Assembly: GCA_015183035.1 (NCBI GenBank)
Contig: JACZZP010000003.1
Span: forward strand, 992,001 to 1,056,000
Source of the DNA: Meloidogyne chitwoodi
Lineage: Eukaryota > Nematoda > Chromadorea > Rhabditida > Meloidogynidae
Direction: 5' to 3'
Length of the DNA: 64,000 bases
This document shows positions 33,001-46,874 of the stretch, one piece after another; within the stretch, counting starts at the first letter, position 1, and each line of letters begins with the position of its first letter. Position numbers and translations under genes: made by a program. The notes under the pieces were generated by a model. The model searched no databases. It was not told the DNA's origin and was given only the letters and a program-made list of their open reading frames with translations.

Positions 33001-34039
33001 TCAAAAAGGATTTTTAAAAGCAGCAATTTTTGAAGGTAAATCTGGCAATTTCAAATCCTTTATTTGTTGTGGAATATTCATATTTTTCACAGCAGAGACA
33101 GCTCTGGCTGGTGCTGCAGTAATTCCCGCCTAAAAAATTAAAAAGAAAATTATTATTAAAAATCAAATAAACTAAAAAATATTTGGTTTATTTGGAATTT
33201 TTCGAAAGCAACTTTTCTTAATTTTAAAAAATTTTATAAACCTAGTTATTCCAAAAATTAAAAAAAATAAAAATTAAATAAACAAATTGCCCAACCTCTT
33301 GTTTCTCAATTTTGTCCTGTTCTTGTACTCGAAGTAAAATCTCGTTCATATTTGTCTCCAGCACCATTCCACCCATAACAATTTCATTTAAAATATTGTG
33401 GACCTAAATATTTTAATTAATTTTAAAGAAATTAAAAATAACCTTATTAACATGGAATATCATATCTAATTCACAAACATTTTCAAAACATCTATCCAAT
33501 GTTTCTACAAAGACTTGAATTAAATCAAGAATACCTAATTCACTTTCAGAACTGTCAACACAAAAAACAAAGTAAAGGGTTGCGTAGTGCCTAAAATTTA
33601 ATTATTTAAAAAAAAGTAATCAATTGTGTATTAATTAAATATTTTAATTAAAATAAAAAATATTAAAGTATTTTTTTAATTTAAATTCATTAATTTTTAA
33701 AAATTAATAAATTTTTATAATATATTTTCCAAAAATTCAAATAATTTTTAAAAATAAAACTCTCAATTTTAATTAAAAAATATTAAAAAATAAATAAAAA
33801 CCTGTAAATTAATTTAAAATCAGAACCACCAATCATAGTTCCACCTTCTAAAAAATTACAAACATTATCATCTCTTTTAGAAACTTGTTGAAAAGTTTCA
33901 CGTATAATTTGTTGTTGCTCATCTTCAGTCTAAATAATTTTAATTAAAAATATATAAAATAAAAACAAACATATCTTGTGTAGAATTTAAGCAATCTTGG
34001 TTTTCCATGATTATTAAAAATAAGTATAGATTTTATCAT
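33001..34039 (-). CDS. aps-3: AP-3 complex sigma subunit
   Basis: The small sigma subunit of the AP-3 adaptor sorts cargo to lysosome-related organelles. The minus-strand start at 34039 gives MIKSILIFNNHGKPRLLKFY, directly matching animal AP3S. Later exons contain QQQIIRETFQQVSKRDDNVC, GSDFKLIYR|HYATLYFVFCVDSSE, LGILDLIQVFVETLDRCFE, VHNILNEIVMGGMVLETNMN and APARAVSAVKNMN. It ends ...SKIAAFKNPF at TGA (33001-33003). The length is about 190 residues, normal for the family. A frame that starts MENQDCLNS overlaps the first exon in another phase and is spurious. Five or so short introns, one of about 200 nt. Confidence 0.93.
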
Positions 34040-34235
34040 TAGATAACAAAATTAATTATATTTATGTACAACAAATAAGGAAAATTAATATATAATTTTA
34101 CAAAACTTTATATTTTGAAAGAGTTTATTACGTATAATTCCATTTTAAAATTTTCAAAAAAAACTAATTTAAAATGAAAATAGTTTAAATGGGTAAAATA
34201 AAATTTGCCAAAACTTATTTTTGACAATAACATGC

Positions 34236-34722
34236 TTAAAAGGGAACATATCAACTTGCCACTCACCGATTTTAACAAAACTTATACCATTCGAAAGAGC
34301 CTTTCGAGTAGTTACAGAATCTAAGTTTTTCGTGCCTTAGCTAAGGTATTGAAAAGTTACGAGCTTCTAAAGTTCAAAAAAATGTTCCATTTCCTCTTCG
34401 AAAGCGTTCCTTACTCTCTACTCTTTACTACGGCCTTAAGATCACCTCTCTTCTATTTTCCTTGCAGCGGCAGCCAGTTAATCGAAGAAAAAAGAGGAAA
34501 AGAAGAGAAGGCAAGTGGCCGCTGCATAGAAAACAAAAGGAAAAGAGAGTATAGAGGTGATCATAAGTGTGGAGAGCCTTTTTTTGTAACTTTAAAAGCT
34601 ACTTTACGATACCTTAATTAGGGCACGTAAAATTAGATTCTGTACCTACTCAATAAGCTCTTTCTAATGGTATAAGTTTTGTAAAAATCTGTGAATGGCA
34701 AGTTGCTATGTTCCCTTTTTAA
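34236..34722. mobile_element. Foldback (inverted-repeat) element, about 490 bp, TTAA ends
   Basis: Two long imperfect inverted arms cover nearly the whole unit. Left: AAGGGAACATATCAACTTGC, ACAAAACTTATACCATTCGA, TACAGAATCTAA. Their complements appear in order on the right up to GTTCCCTTT. Both outer ends abut TTAA (34236-34239 and 34719-34722), so a piggyBac-like TTAA duplication is possible. The GC-richer centre contains a 90-residue frame that merely reads one arm and is not a gene. It sits just upstream of the AP-3 sigma start. Confidence 0.75.
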
Positions 34723-37700
34723 TTAGATTAATAATAAATTATATATTAATTATAATTTAATAACATAACTATTTAAAAAAATAAAATAAATTATTATTTT
34801 AACTTTTTAGATAATTCAAGTTATTAATAAAAGATATATTAATTAATATCACATATATTTATGTACATAATGTTAAACAAACTAAAATTTATTTGATAAA
34901 GTCTGTAAAACACAAAATTCTTTTTTTTTTTTTATTTCCGGAATAGCAAAGAGCACACTACCATCTATTTATTATATTTACTTTTTAAATTCTTTTTTTT
35001 TATTTATGATTTCATTATTTTCTTTTGTTTGTTTTAATAATTTTTAGTTTAAGTACTCTATTAATTGCTGTTTTAAAATTAGAAAAGTTTAAAAAAATTT
35101 TAAAATTTTTTATTAAAAAAATGATCAGACATAAAATAGATATAATTTTACTTTTTTTAATGATAAATATTTAATATTTATTTTTTCAAAATAAATTATT
35201 TGTTTAAAATTTTATCATATAAATATATACTCTTTAAAATATTAAAAATTCATTATTATTTTTTTCTTAAATATTTTCAAAATTCTTCTAAAGATTTCCT
35301 TTTTAATAATTTAAAAAATTAATTAATTAATTTGTGTATGGGAAATTTAAATATTAAATAAATAAATAAAAGTAAATAATTGCATAATTAATTATTAATT
35401 AATTCTTCTTCTACTCTAGTAATTATTAATTATTGAAGGATTACCTATTATTTATTTGCGATTTTTATTAATTTTGTTTCTTTCAAAATAATTATTTTTA
35501 CTGGTAAAAAAGCATAAATTATTAAAAATATATTTTTGCAAAATTAATTAAAAATTAAAATAATTTTATTATTTATTTTTTAAAATGCCTAAAAAATTAA
35601 AAAAATATTTTAAAATTTTTAAGTTTTTTTATTATTATAAAAATTTATTCAAAATATTTTTTAAAGCTTTAAATCATTTTCTCTTTTTTTAATGATATAA
35701 AGATTTAAGCTTTTATTTAAAAATTATTTCCTTTAATTTTTCTTTTGCGCAAATTGGATTTAGTTATTTAATTTAATTTATTTTTTATTAATAAAATATA
35801 TCAAGTTTTTATTATAAAAAAATATTTTAAATATTTAAATTAATATTTATTTATTAATTTCTCTATAAATAAAATCTCTCTCAGAAAAATTAAAAAATAA
35901 TATTCTCTTAAATGGCCTAAATAAATTATTTATTTAATTAATTAATATTAAAACTTTTTCTTTATTTTTTTGTCCTAATTTTTATTTTTTAATTAAAATA
36001 TATATATCAGTCACACATACCTCTAATATAAACATGAATATAATTTTTAATTGTTTTCTTTATTTTCACTATTTTTATTTCTTCTACTAAAAAAGCTCTG
36101 CGATAAAAATATTTTTTTTTATTCGCTTCATTACTTTTATTAGTTAATTGTGGATATTTTTAATGTGAATCTGCTACACTTTTTTTATTCTAAATGATGG
36201 CCTTGTATTTTATTTTTTAATTTTTTATTTAATTTAGGTTAAAGAGATAGGCCATACAGAAAATAATAATATTTAAAGAAAATAGAAAATTAAATTAATT
36301 TTTATTTTTTTAAAAAAAAAGATTAATTTCCAAATATTTCTTCTAAAATAAATAAATAAATAAAAATATCATTTACACATTTTTACTTAACTCATCTTAC
36401 GCGCTTTGACCTGCATTTTATTTTTAGTTTATTAAATGAAAATAAAACTTTAACAAAAGAAAAATTTAAAAAAAAAGTTAAAATCTTTTAAAATATTTTT
36501 TTATTTATTTTAAGTTTTTAAATAAAAATAATTTCTTAAAATTTTTTGTTTTTAAAAATTGTGAATATATAAAATTACTTTTAGTTGCTAAACTTTTAAA
36601 ATATTTTTGACAAAAAATATTTTAAAATTATATTTATTTAAATTAGTAATTAATTAATATATTTTTAATTTATTTATTGCTTTTAAATAAATAAATTTTA
36701 TTTTTAAAATTATAATTTTTCTTTTTTTATTAGATGTTTTTCAACTAATTTTTGTTTAGTTATTTATGACCTCGATTTATCAAATTAAAAAAATTTTTAA
36801 GGTTAATGAAATTTTTTTAAAGATTCTAAAAGAAGGATTACCTTTTAAATGTCTGATTAATTGCCAAAAATTGCAATAATTTTATTATATATTTTCTTTT
36901 TTAATATTTTTAATAATATAATTAATTATAATTAATTAATTAATTTTATTTAAAAAATGGTTACAGCTATTTCCTTTTATTTATTATAAATCAAAATAAA
37001 TAAGTGTTCTACTTTTTATTTTTTTATTTTTATTTAGTAAATTAAGGCGTTAATAAAAGATATAATAATTAATAATAATAACCTTATAATTGAAACGCAA
37101 CAATTAAAAATATATGCTTTCATTTTTTGGCCTAAAATAAACTTGTTATAATTATTTTCCTTTAGAAAAGAGAAAATAAATATAAACTTGTTTAATTAAT
37201 TAATTAAATAAATAAACTAATTTATTTATATAAAAATAAATCTTTAAAAAAAGTTTAGCTATTTATTTTCCCAATAAATTTTCTTTTTATTTTATTTAAT
37301 ATTTAAAAATTAAAATTAATTTATTTAAATAAAATTTAGATAATTTTTTAGTCCAAATTTTTTTTCATATTTTTAAGAATATTAATTTATTTAAATAAAA
37401 TTATTTAATTTTACACTTTTAATTCTACTTATATTTGTTATTTTGTCTTTAAATTAAAAAAAATAATTATTTTAAAAAATTTTTGTAAACAAATAACTTT
37501 AAAAAAAAAATAAAAAAGCTTTTTTTTAAGTAAATAAATTTAAAAAATAAATAAATATTTTTTTCCTTTAAATTAATATTTAGAAAAATATTTAAGTAAA
37601 ATAATTATTAGCTAAAATTAATTTAAATTAATTTTAAATTAATTAGAAGTAAATATGTATTTAATATTATAATTTATTTTAATTTTTTTAATTATTTATT

Positions 37701-40700
37701 TTAAACAATCTAAACACAAAATATTAAAAAATAAAATTTAAAAAGTTAAGAAAAACAAAAATCATTTTTCTATTTTTAGAATTATTAAAATATTTTATTT
37801 TTTCTTTTAAAATTGAATGAAATGTTTTTTTTAAAAGAATCAAAAAATAATAAAAAAAAAAACAAAAAAGTTGCCAAAATTTATTTTAATTAAAAATAAA
37901 AAATACAATGAAAAAGAAAAATTACATTCCCAACATTCTTTTGAAATAATTTAAAAATAAATAAATAAATAAATAAATATATGTAAATATATATTTGTTC
38001 TTAAATAAATAAATAAATTGAATGAGTAATAAATAATTTAAATTTTTATAAATTATTTATTTTGTGTGATGATATCATTAAATAGGTATTTTATTTATTT
38101 TTTATTTTTGTTTACCTTAGCTATAAATTTATATTTTATATTTATTAAAATTAAAAAAATATTTTTTTTAATTTAAAATATATAACATTTTTAGTACATA
38201 TATTTTTAATATTATTTTTAAAATAAATTTTTATTTTTTATTTTTTATTTTTTTAAATAAAATAAAATTTTTTAATTATATTTCATAAAGTTTTATTTTA
38301 AAATAAAAATAAATAAATATAATTACACCTTTTATTCATAGAAGAAGCACTTTAAAACCGTTTCTTCTATTTCTTTTATTTTGCGATCAGATCCATATTT
38401 TTGTTATTTTCAAGGGCAATAAAAAATAAAAATAAATCCATTCTTTTTTTCAAAGTGGAAAAATCTTTTTTTCTTTAAAAAAAAGGATTAGCTAGTCTAA
38501 AAAATTTATTTTTAATTTTTAAAAATATTTTTATTTATTTTTTTTTAATATTTTATTTTTAAAGTTATAAACTTTTTAATTTGTACGGCGCCATTTTTTA
38601 TTTATTTTATTTTTTTATTTAATTTTTTAATTCCCGATCATTTATTTAACTGTATGACCTTCCTTTTATTAAAATAAAAAATAAATAAATAATTAGTCTA
38701 TCTTTTGCGTAATTTTTTTATTTCCGTAAAATCTCCTAAATAATTTTAAAGAACAGTGTAAAATTTGATTGATAATTATTTTAGTTAAAGATATTCTTTG
38801 AATTTTAATTTTAATATATTTTTATTATTATTTTTATTATTATTTTTATTATTATTTTTTTTAATAAATGCTACGTGTTTTTATTAAAAAATAAATTTAG
38901 AAAATATTTTTTAAATAAATTAAAGCATTTTATACTAATTTTTAATAATAATATTATTTTAAAAATTACATAATATTAAATGACCTAATAAATAAATATT
39001 TATTTATTTATAGAGTAAATCGGATTTAATTTTTTTATAAAATATTTTTTTGGAATACTTTTGTTAAATAATATTTTATTTTTACTATTTATTTATTTTT
39101 ATATTTCCTCTCTCTTTATTATTTTTATTATTATTTTCTGTTCAATTTTATATTATATTTTTTAATTTTTATTCTTTTCAAAGATTTATTGAACAAAGCA
39201 ATAAATATATTAATTTATTTTAATTTATTTAATTTAATAAACATAATAATGATGACGCTTTAATAAAAAAATATTTTTTTAATTTATTCGATTTTTGGCT
39301 TTCTTTTTTTTTCAAATAAATTCACACACACAATTTATTTGCCCACGCTTTTATTAAACTTTTTAATTAACTAAAAATCAAAGATTTTTGAAACGCAAAC
39401 GTTTCCTTTTCTTTTCTTTTTTTAATTTTTTTAGCAAATATTTTTGACCTCTGCTCTTAATTAAAATAAAAAGAAGAAGAAGAGAGGTCATTTCCTGTAA
39501 ATATAATTAATATTAAAATAAAATAATATTTTTGTGAACAATTAAAATAATTAAAATATAATTTTACTTTTCTCCTTTCTTTTCATTATCAAATTGACCT
39601 TTTAATATTTTTTAAAATTAATTTATGTTTCAATTATTTTTAACAAAATCCAAAAAATAAAAAATAAACAAATATTAATTAATTAAATATTTTAATTTAT
39701 TTTAATAATATAATAAAAAAAACTAATTTTTATTAAAAAAATTATTTACGATTAATTCAGAAAAGGCAAAGATGAAAAAAAATTAAAATAAGAGATTGTC
39801 AACCAACGGCCGAGTTTCAATTATTTTAAAATAAATATATAAATAATATTGCAATAATTTTCTTCTTTTTTTAACAGCCGGTCTTTTCTTCTTCTAAATT
39901 ATATTTTTTTAGCCAAAAATTTAAAACTTTCTCGTTCTTTTTAATTTTTAATTTTATTTTGCTCGTAGAGGACACACCATCTACGACCGTTCTTTCCGTT
40001 AATTTAATACTTACCTATATAGGTATATATATAAATAACAAATTTAGTATTTTCTAAATTTAATATTTTATTTTATTTTTGTAAAAAATAAAATAAAATA
40101 TTTTAAAATAATCTAAAATTATATTTTTTATAAAAATAAAATAAAGTACCTATAATAGGTAGAAGTCATTTTATTTATTGTTTACAAATTAAAGTATTTA
40201 TTAAAAAATTTAAAAAATATAAATTTATTACAAATGCGCAAAGTTTTATTAATTTCTTTTTCTTTTTTAAAAGATGCTGAAATGTTTTAAAAAATAATAA
40301 TATTTATTTATTTATTTATTTATTAATCGATTAATAAATAAATATATTATTTATTTATTTATTTATTTACTTTTATTATTATTATTATTATCATCTTGTG
40401 GTGTCGATCAGAATAACAATTTCAATATAAATATATTTATTTATTTTATTTAACGCCTTTTTTGCAAAGAAAATATGCGCAAAAGCTTTTTTCCTAAATT
40501 CTTTTACTTATTTTTCTTTTCTTTTCTTTTATTTATTTATTTATTTATTATCTATTGTTTATTTTAGGTTATTTTTACCTCACACATTGTGTTGGCCTTT
40601 ATTAATGATTTTTTATTTTTATTTATTTATTATAACAAATTAATTAATTAAAAAAGAAAGAAAATAAAAAGAAAGAGAATTTTTTGTTTTATTTAGGTAT

Positions 40701-41099
40701 ATTAATTGATTTAATTGCAACTTTTTTTTAATTATAATAATTAAATTTTTTTAAATTATATTTATTTATTAATTTTAAAATAATAAATTAATTTAAAAAA
40801 ATAATTTTTAATTTTTTTTCATAAAAATATAAAATTAACAATAACTTAAATATTTTATTTAATTAAAATATTTAATTTTAATTTATTTTTCAGTTAATTT
40901 AATCAAGAAAATAAATAAATTAATTAAATGCCATTTTTTATTTATTAATTAATAATTATTTTAATATTAAAAATAAACTAACAACGATCTCATATTTTTT
41001 ATTTTAAATTTATTAATAGACTTTAAAATATTATGTAATTAATTTCTTTTTCTTTTTTTAACTTCCTGATTAAAAAGAAGTAAACAATAAATAAATAAA
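34723..41099. other. 6.4-kb AT-rich gene desert
   Basis: No coding exon could be supported on either strand. The sequence is mostly A/T with homopolymers and simple repeats, such as (TTATTATTATTT)n near 38820-38860, TTTA repeats near 40310-40370 and 40520-40550, and AAAT repeats near 37960-37980. A possible small hairpin lies at 38339-38372 (ATAGAAGAA...TTCTTCTAT). It could be distal regulatory DNA of the flanking SLC17-type gene or decayed sequence. Confidence 0.5.
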
Positions 41100-44000
41100 A
41101 TGCTTAAATTTGTTTCTGAAAATAATAAATTAAATAATAAAAAATCATCTTTTTCTTCAATTTTTCAAAATAAACAACAAAAACAAATTAATAATAATAA
41201 TATTAATTTATTATTAAATTGTTCTAATATTGCTGGACCAAGTAGTAATGAAAAAGAAAAAAACCAAAAATATAATTATAAGCAATTACCACCAACAATA
41301 ATTACAACAATTATTAATACTAATAAACCTTTAACTATTATTCCAATTAATGAAAATCAACAACAACAAACAATAATTTCTCAACAAACAAGTAATTTTA
41401 TTTAATTATAAGAAAATAAAATAAATAAATAATTGGATATTAAGAATATTTTAAGAAATTCTAGAGAAATTTTAATTTTTAAAAATATGTATATTATTTT
41501 TATAATTATTAGCATTACCACAACAACTACCATATTATCAAAATAATCAAATAAATTCTTCTACTCAATTAAATTCCCAATTATTTCCATCATCATTAAC
41601 ATCTTCTTCCCCTTCTTCTTTTACTTCTTCTTCTTCTTCTTCTAATAATAATAATACTTCAACAACAATAATATCATCATCATCACCTTCATCATATTCT
41701 TCTCCTCCATCATCTTCTTGTTCATTAGGATCTATATTAATTAATAATAATAATTTAAATTTAAATAATAAATCTTCTCGTATTTTTCCATCAACTCGAT
41801 TTTTTATAGCTCTATTACTTTGTCTTTGTTATATTTCTTTAAGTATTTCAACTTCAAATATTTCAGTTTCAATGGTTTGTATGATTAAAAGAACAACAAT
41901 GCAATTACAACAACAACAAAAAGTGCAACAAAAAGAAGAAATGCAATTATTAAATGATAAACAAATGGTTGATTTTAAAATTTATTTAAAATATTTTTAG
42001 AATTTAATAATTCTTTGATCTTTATTCTTCTTAAAAAATAAATAATTAATTTATTTTTATTAAATAATTTCAGATAAATAATCAAAATAATTTGGAATAT
42101 GAAATTAATCAAATTAATGAAAAAGAAAAAGAAAAATCAGATATATTTATTTTATATAAGAGGAAAAAAAGAGAAGAAGAAAAAGAAAATAAAAAACAAA
42201 ATAATAATGAATGTTCTAATAATCGTAAAAGAAGAAAAGAAAATAATAATAAAAGAGAAAAACGTTCAACAACTATTTATTTTGAAAGTTGTCATGAAGC
42301 AGAAAAGCTTTCTTGGAGTTCTACTGATCAAGGTAATTTTTAAATATTTAAATAAATAAATAAATTTGTATAAATTTTGGAAATTTATTTAAAAATTTTA
42401 ATTTATTTTTCTAGGCATAGTTTTTGCAGCTCAAAATGCTGGTTCTCTCTTTATGTTATTTACAGGAGCTCATGCTGATAGACTTAATAGTAAATGGACA
42501 ATTAGTGGAGCTCTTATACTTCTTGGTAAGGAAATAAAAAAAATAAAAAAATAATTATCTACGTCACAATTTAATTATAAATATAAATACTTTTTCTTCG
42601 TTTTTTTCTAATTTAAGAAAGACAAAAAGAGAAAGATATTTTTTTAATTTATTGAAACAAAAATTTAAAACATTTTTTATTCTCATACATTTTTAGATTT
42701 ATTTAAAATAATTGTTTTTCTTTATTTTTATAAAAAAATATTATTATTTAATTTAATTTTTTAAATTAATTTAAAATTTATTATTATTATTTTAAGTAAT
42801 TAGTAATGCAATACTTCCTTTTGTTGCTTCTATTTCTGTTTGGTTGGTGGTTGGTGCCCGTCTACTTACTGGCCTTTCAGATGCTTTATTGCAACCAAGC
42901 ACTTCAAGTTTAATTACTCGTTGGTTTCCCCCAAAAGAAAGACCATTTGCTATTGGACTTATTACTGGTGGACGTCAAATTGGTTGGTTGGTTGATTAAA
43001 TTGACAAATAAGGGAAAATTAATTTATTTTATTTTAAGAGAAAGGAATTAAATTATTTTAAATAAAATAATTTTTAAATAATTACCTAATTAATTAAAGT
43101 TAATTTTACCCTCTAAATACTTATATGTTTTATAATTTATTTATTTATTACTCCATTTTTATTTATAATTTTTTATCTAATTTTTGTTAAACGGAAAAAT
43201 TACGGCAATATTCTTTTTTCTAAAATTATTACCTTTACAATTTAATTTAATATAATAAATTAATTTTTAAATAAATTTATATGTTTCGTCATTGCTTCCG
43301 TAAAGATGGAAGATTATTTTTTAGATTTTAAATAATTATTTATTAATAGATGCGTATATTAAAATAAATAAACAAATTAATTATTAAATGAAAAATAATA
43401 AACAAATTAATAAAATAAACTTTAATTTATTTTAAAAATAATTATTATTTAAAGGAACACTTTTAATTCTTCCACTTGCTGGATTTCTTTGTTCTCGTCA
43501 AGATATATTAGGTGGATGGCCAGCAATTTTTTATTTATCAACATTAATTGGAATTGTTATTTTATTTGCTTGGTTATTATTAAGTGCTGATAAACCTTCA
43601 AAACATTTTTGTACTTCAAATAGAGAAAGATTATTTGTTGAAGAGAAAATAGCAGAAGAACGTTTAGGAAAAAGAACAGAAAGAAGAAAAATTCCATGGA
43701 AAAGATTAGCAACTTGTAGACCTTTATATATTGGTATAGCTGCTTTAATATGTCATGAATATCCTTTAGTTATTATGTTACAAGTAAATTATTTAAATTA
43801 AATATTTATTTATTTATTTATTTAAAAAAGCTTCTTCCAAAATATATTAATGATGTATTACATTTATCAAATACTGCTAATGGCTTTGTTTCAGCTTTAC
43901 CTATTGCTGTTCTTTTTCTTTCAAAAACATTTTCTTCTTCAATTTCATCTTTTATACAAGCAAATAAAAAAGGTAAAATTAATTATTTAAAAATATTATA

Positions 44001-44991
44001 ATTAATAAATTTAATAAAAATAATAATAATTTTTTAGGTCGTTTTCAAATAGGAAGAACAGCATTAGCAAAATGGTTTAATGGAATTGCTTCTCTTGGTT
44101 TGGGTATTTGTGTTGCTATTGTGCCTTTATTACATACTGATAAACAAAGAGTTAATGCAATTATTGTTTTATGTATTGCTAATGCTTTTGCTGGTATATA
44201 TTTATTTAATTTTTAATTTAATTTAATATTTTTTAAAAAGGTCTTCATACACCTGGTGTTCAAATAGCTCTTTTACAAATAGCACCAGCCTATACGGGTA
44301 TAATTACGGGTATTGCCTTTGGTTGTGTTGCTATTTTTAGTATTGTTAATAAAATACTTTCTAATTTTATTGTACAGGTAAATTATTTTTATTTTTATTT
44401 TAAAAATAAATAAATAAAATAGTCTGGTTCTTTATCTGAATGGACAATTGTTTTTTGGATAGCAGCAATAATTGCTTTATTACCAGTATTATTTTTTACA
44501 TTATGGGGAAGTGCAAAACGACAACATTGGGCAAGTACTGGAAGTACAATTAGAAGAAAAAGTATTAAAAAAAGAAAAAGTATTAAAAAAAATAATAATA
44601 ATTTTGGAAAAATATTTCCAATGGAAGAAATAAATATTAATAAAAATGAAGAAATATCTTCAAAAAATAATATTCAATTATCTTCAATTTTTTATATTAA
44701 TAATAATAATGAAAATGTAAATTTTATATAATTTTTTAAAAATAATTAAAATAATATTATAATTAAATAATTAATTAAATAATATTTTAGAATAAAACAA
44801 CATTTTTACAAAATAAAAAAGAATTAAAAATTCATGAAGTATTAGATCAAGAAGAAGAAAATGAATTAAATAATAATTTTGATTCTGAATCATTAAATTC
44901 AGTTTTACGTTTACAAATTTTTTTAGAAAAAAATTCTATAAAAGAAGAAGAAGAAAATGATGAAATTGAAAAAATTGTAATTAAAAAATAA
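41100..44991 (+). CDS. SLC17-type MFS organic-anion/phosphate transporter with long low-complexity N-terminus
   Basis: The MFS core resembles sialin/VGLUT-type SLC17 carriers. TM1 FFIALLLCLCYISLSISTSN is followed by WSSTDQGIVFAAQNAGSLFM, the loop GAHADRLNSKW, VVGARLLTGLSDALLQPSTS, RWFPPKERPFAIGLITGGRQ, and later helices ending SEWTIVFWIAAIIALLPVLF. About 12 TMs can be counted. Before TM1 there are about 200 residues of Asn/Gln/Ser/Pro-rich sequence. A Lys/Glu-rich loop (about 42080-42330) replaces the usual glycosylated TM1-TM2 loop. The C-terminal tail is basic then acidic, ending EKIVIKK. About ten introns. Substrate cannot be predicted from sequence alone. Confidence 0.82.
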
Positions 44992-46874
44992 TTTAAAAAA
45001 ATTATTATGTGGCAATTATACTTAAAAATAAATAAATAATAATGCTCAAAATATATATTTGAAGACAAAATATTTTTTAAAATATTTATATTTTCTTTCA
45101 ATTAATTTAGGTAATTTGCTCAAATTTAATTTTAAAAATTAATTATTTAAAATTCTGCCAAAAAAAAACAAAAATATTTTATCTCACTTTTTGATTTATT
45201 TAAATTTTATTTTTGTATTTAATTGTTTTTTTTATCAAAATAAAGTCAAAAAAAAATATATAAATGTACGCGTAGAAAATTATTAACATTTTCTTTCTAA
45301 AATAATAGAAGGAGGATATTTTTTAATAATATTTTTTAAATAGTATTGACCTTCTATTAAAAAGAAAATATTTTTTTTTAATAATTTTTAGCATTTATTT
45401 AATATATTTGTTCTTTCTTTTTATCTCAATATGTAATAATTACCCAAAATAATATTATTAATTAATTAGTGTATATATTAAATAATTTTTATTGTTTTTA
45501 TTCTTATACTGCCTTATTATATTTGTATTTTTTGTTTAATTTTTTTTTGATAAAATTTTTTGAACTTAAAAAAATAATAATTAAAAAAATAATATAATTA
45601 TTTAAAGTAAATAAATAAATAAATATTAAATTAATTAATTAATTGTAATGTTTCTATTAGCTTTATAATTATTAATAAGATTATAAAAGAATATTTTTTT
45701 ATATTCTATTATTTGAGAATATAAAAAATAGCAAATAAATTAATAATTATTATTGTAAATAAATTAATGAAAATAATAATTAAAAGAAAAAATAAAATTA
45801 AATAATTATTGGTTAATATAAATAAAGAATAAATTATTTTTTAGAAAATGGGAAATTCTAGTCTTTAATTTTTTTAATATATTTAATAATAAAAAATAAA
45901 TAAAAATTAATATTAACTAAAAAAAGAGAGAGATTAATTATTTAAGATGATTTAAATAAATAAAATTTAATCATCAAAAAACTTTTTTTTTATTTTTAAC
46001 TTGTAACATTTTTATTTTAGCTTTGTCCACGTTTATTATTATTATTTTAATTGTTTTATTTATTAAATGGACATTATTTACTATTACTAGATTTTTCAAG
46101 AGCTTCCGTTTTTTGACTAAAAATATAAAGAAAAAAAACTTATATTTTTACAAACAAATAATTTGAAACACTCAAAAACACGCAAGAATTGCCCAATCTT
46201 TAAAAAAAAATTAAAGTGAAAAGTAGAAAAAATAAGGCAGAAGTAGACGTTATCTTATAATTTTTTTTAAATTTTATTTGTATATTTGTTTTATTTTTAT
46301 GTGTTTATTGTCCACTTATCTTTATAATTTTTACAAATTGCGCAGACATTGAAAAAAAAGAGAAGAAGCTTAGAATATTTAGTTTGTTACTCTCTTTAAG
46401 GCCTTTTATTTTTTATTTAAAAACAGAACCAATATATATCGGCCATCTCCTCATCACAAGAAATATATATATATAAATAATAATCATTTTTTAAAAGTCT
46501 TCTAAACTAAAAGTCCATTCATTGATTATTAAACAAAATTACACAAAAATATATTTTTTTGTTTCTATTCTACAATTTGGGGAAGAATTACTTTCTACAA
46601 GTTAAAATAAGTATATTTCTTTTAAAAAACACTCTAAACTATTTTTTAAAATAAGTATCAATTGTTCTTTTATTTTTTGTACTTTTACAATAAAATAATA
46701 TATATCTTTATTTTAAAAACAATATATTTATTTATCACTACTAATATATAAATATTTAAAGTTTTTAAAATTTAAAATTATTTTAATTAAAAAATTATTT
46801 ATTTATTTAGGAAATTAATTACTAATTTTTAAAAAAAAATTATTAATTTAAAATAAATATTTAATTACTTAAAA
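44992..46874. other. Intergenic, AT-rich, about 1.9 kb
   Basis: No gene supported on either strand. Only simple A/T sequence was seen. The last few hundred bases should include the promoter of the CxCTP secreted protein gene. Confidence 0.4.

Noticed and set aside
33962..34010. MENQDCLNSTQDM as the N-terminus of AP-3 sigma
   Set aside because: It is in another frame; the upstream ATG at 34039 restores the conserved MIKxILIFNNHGKPRL start.
34349..34621. 90-residue frame in the foldback element
   Set aside because: It covers one inverted arm and its centre, with no coding character.
38339..38372. Short hairpin in the AT desert as a microRNA precursor
   Set aside because: The stem is only about 9 bp, far shorter than a microRNA precursor.
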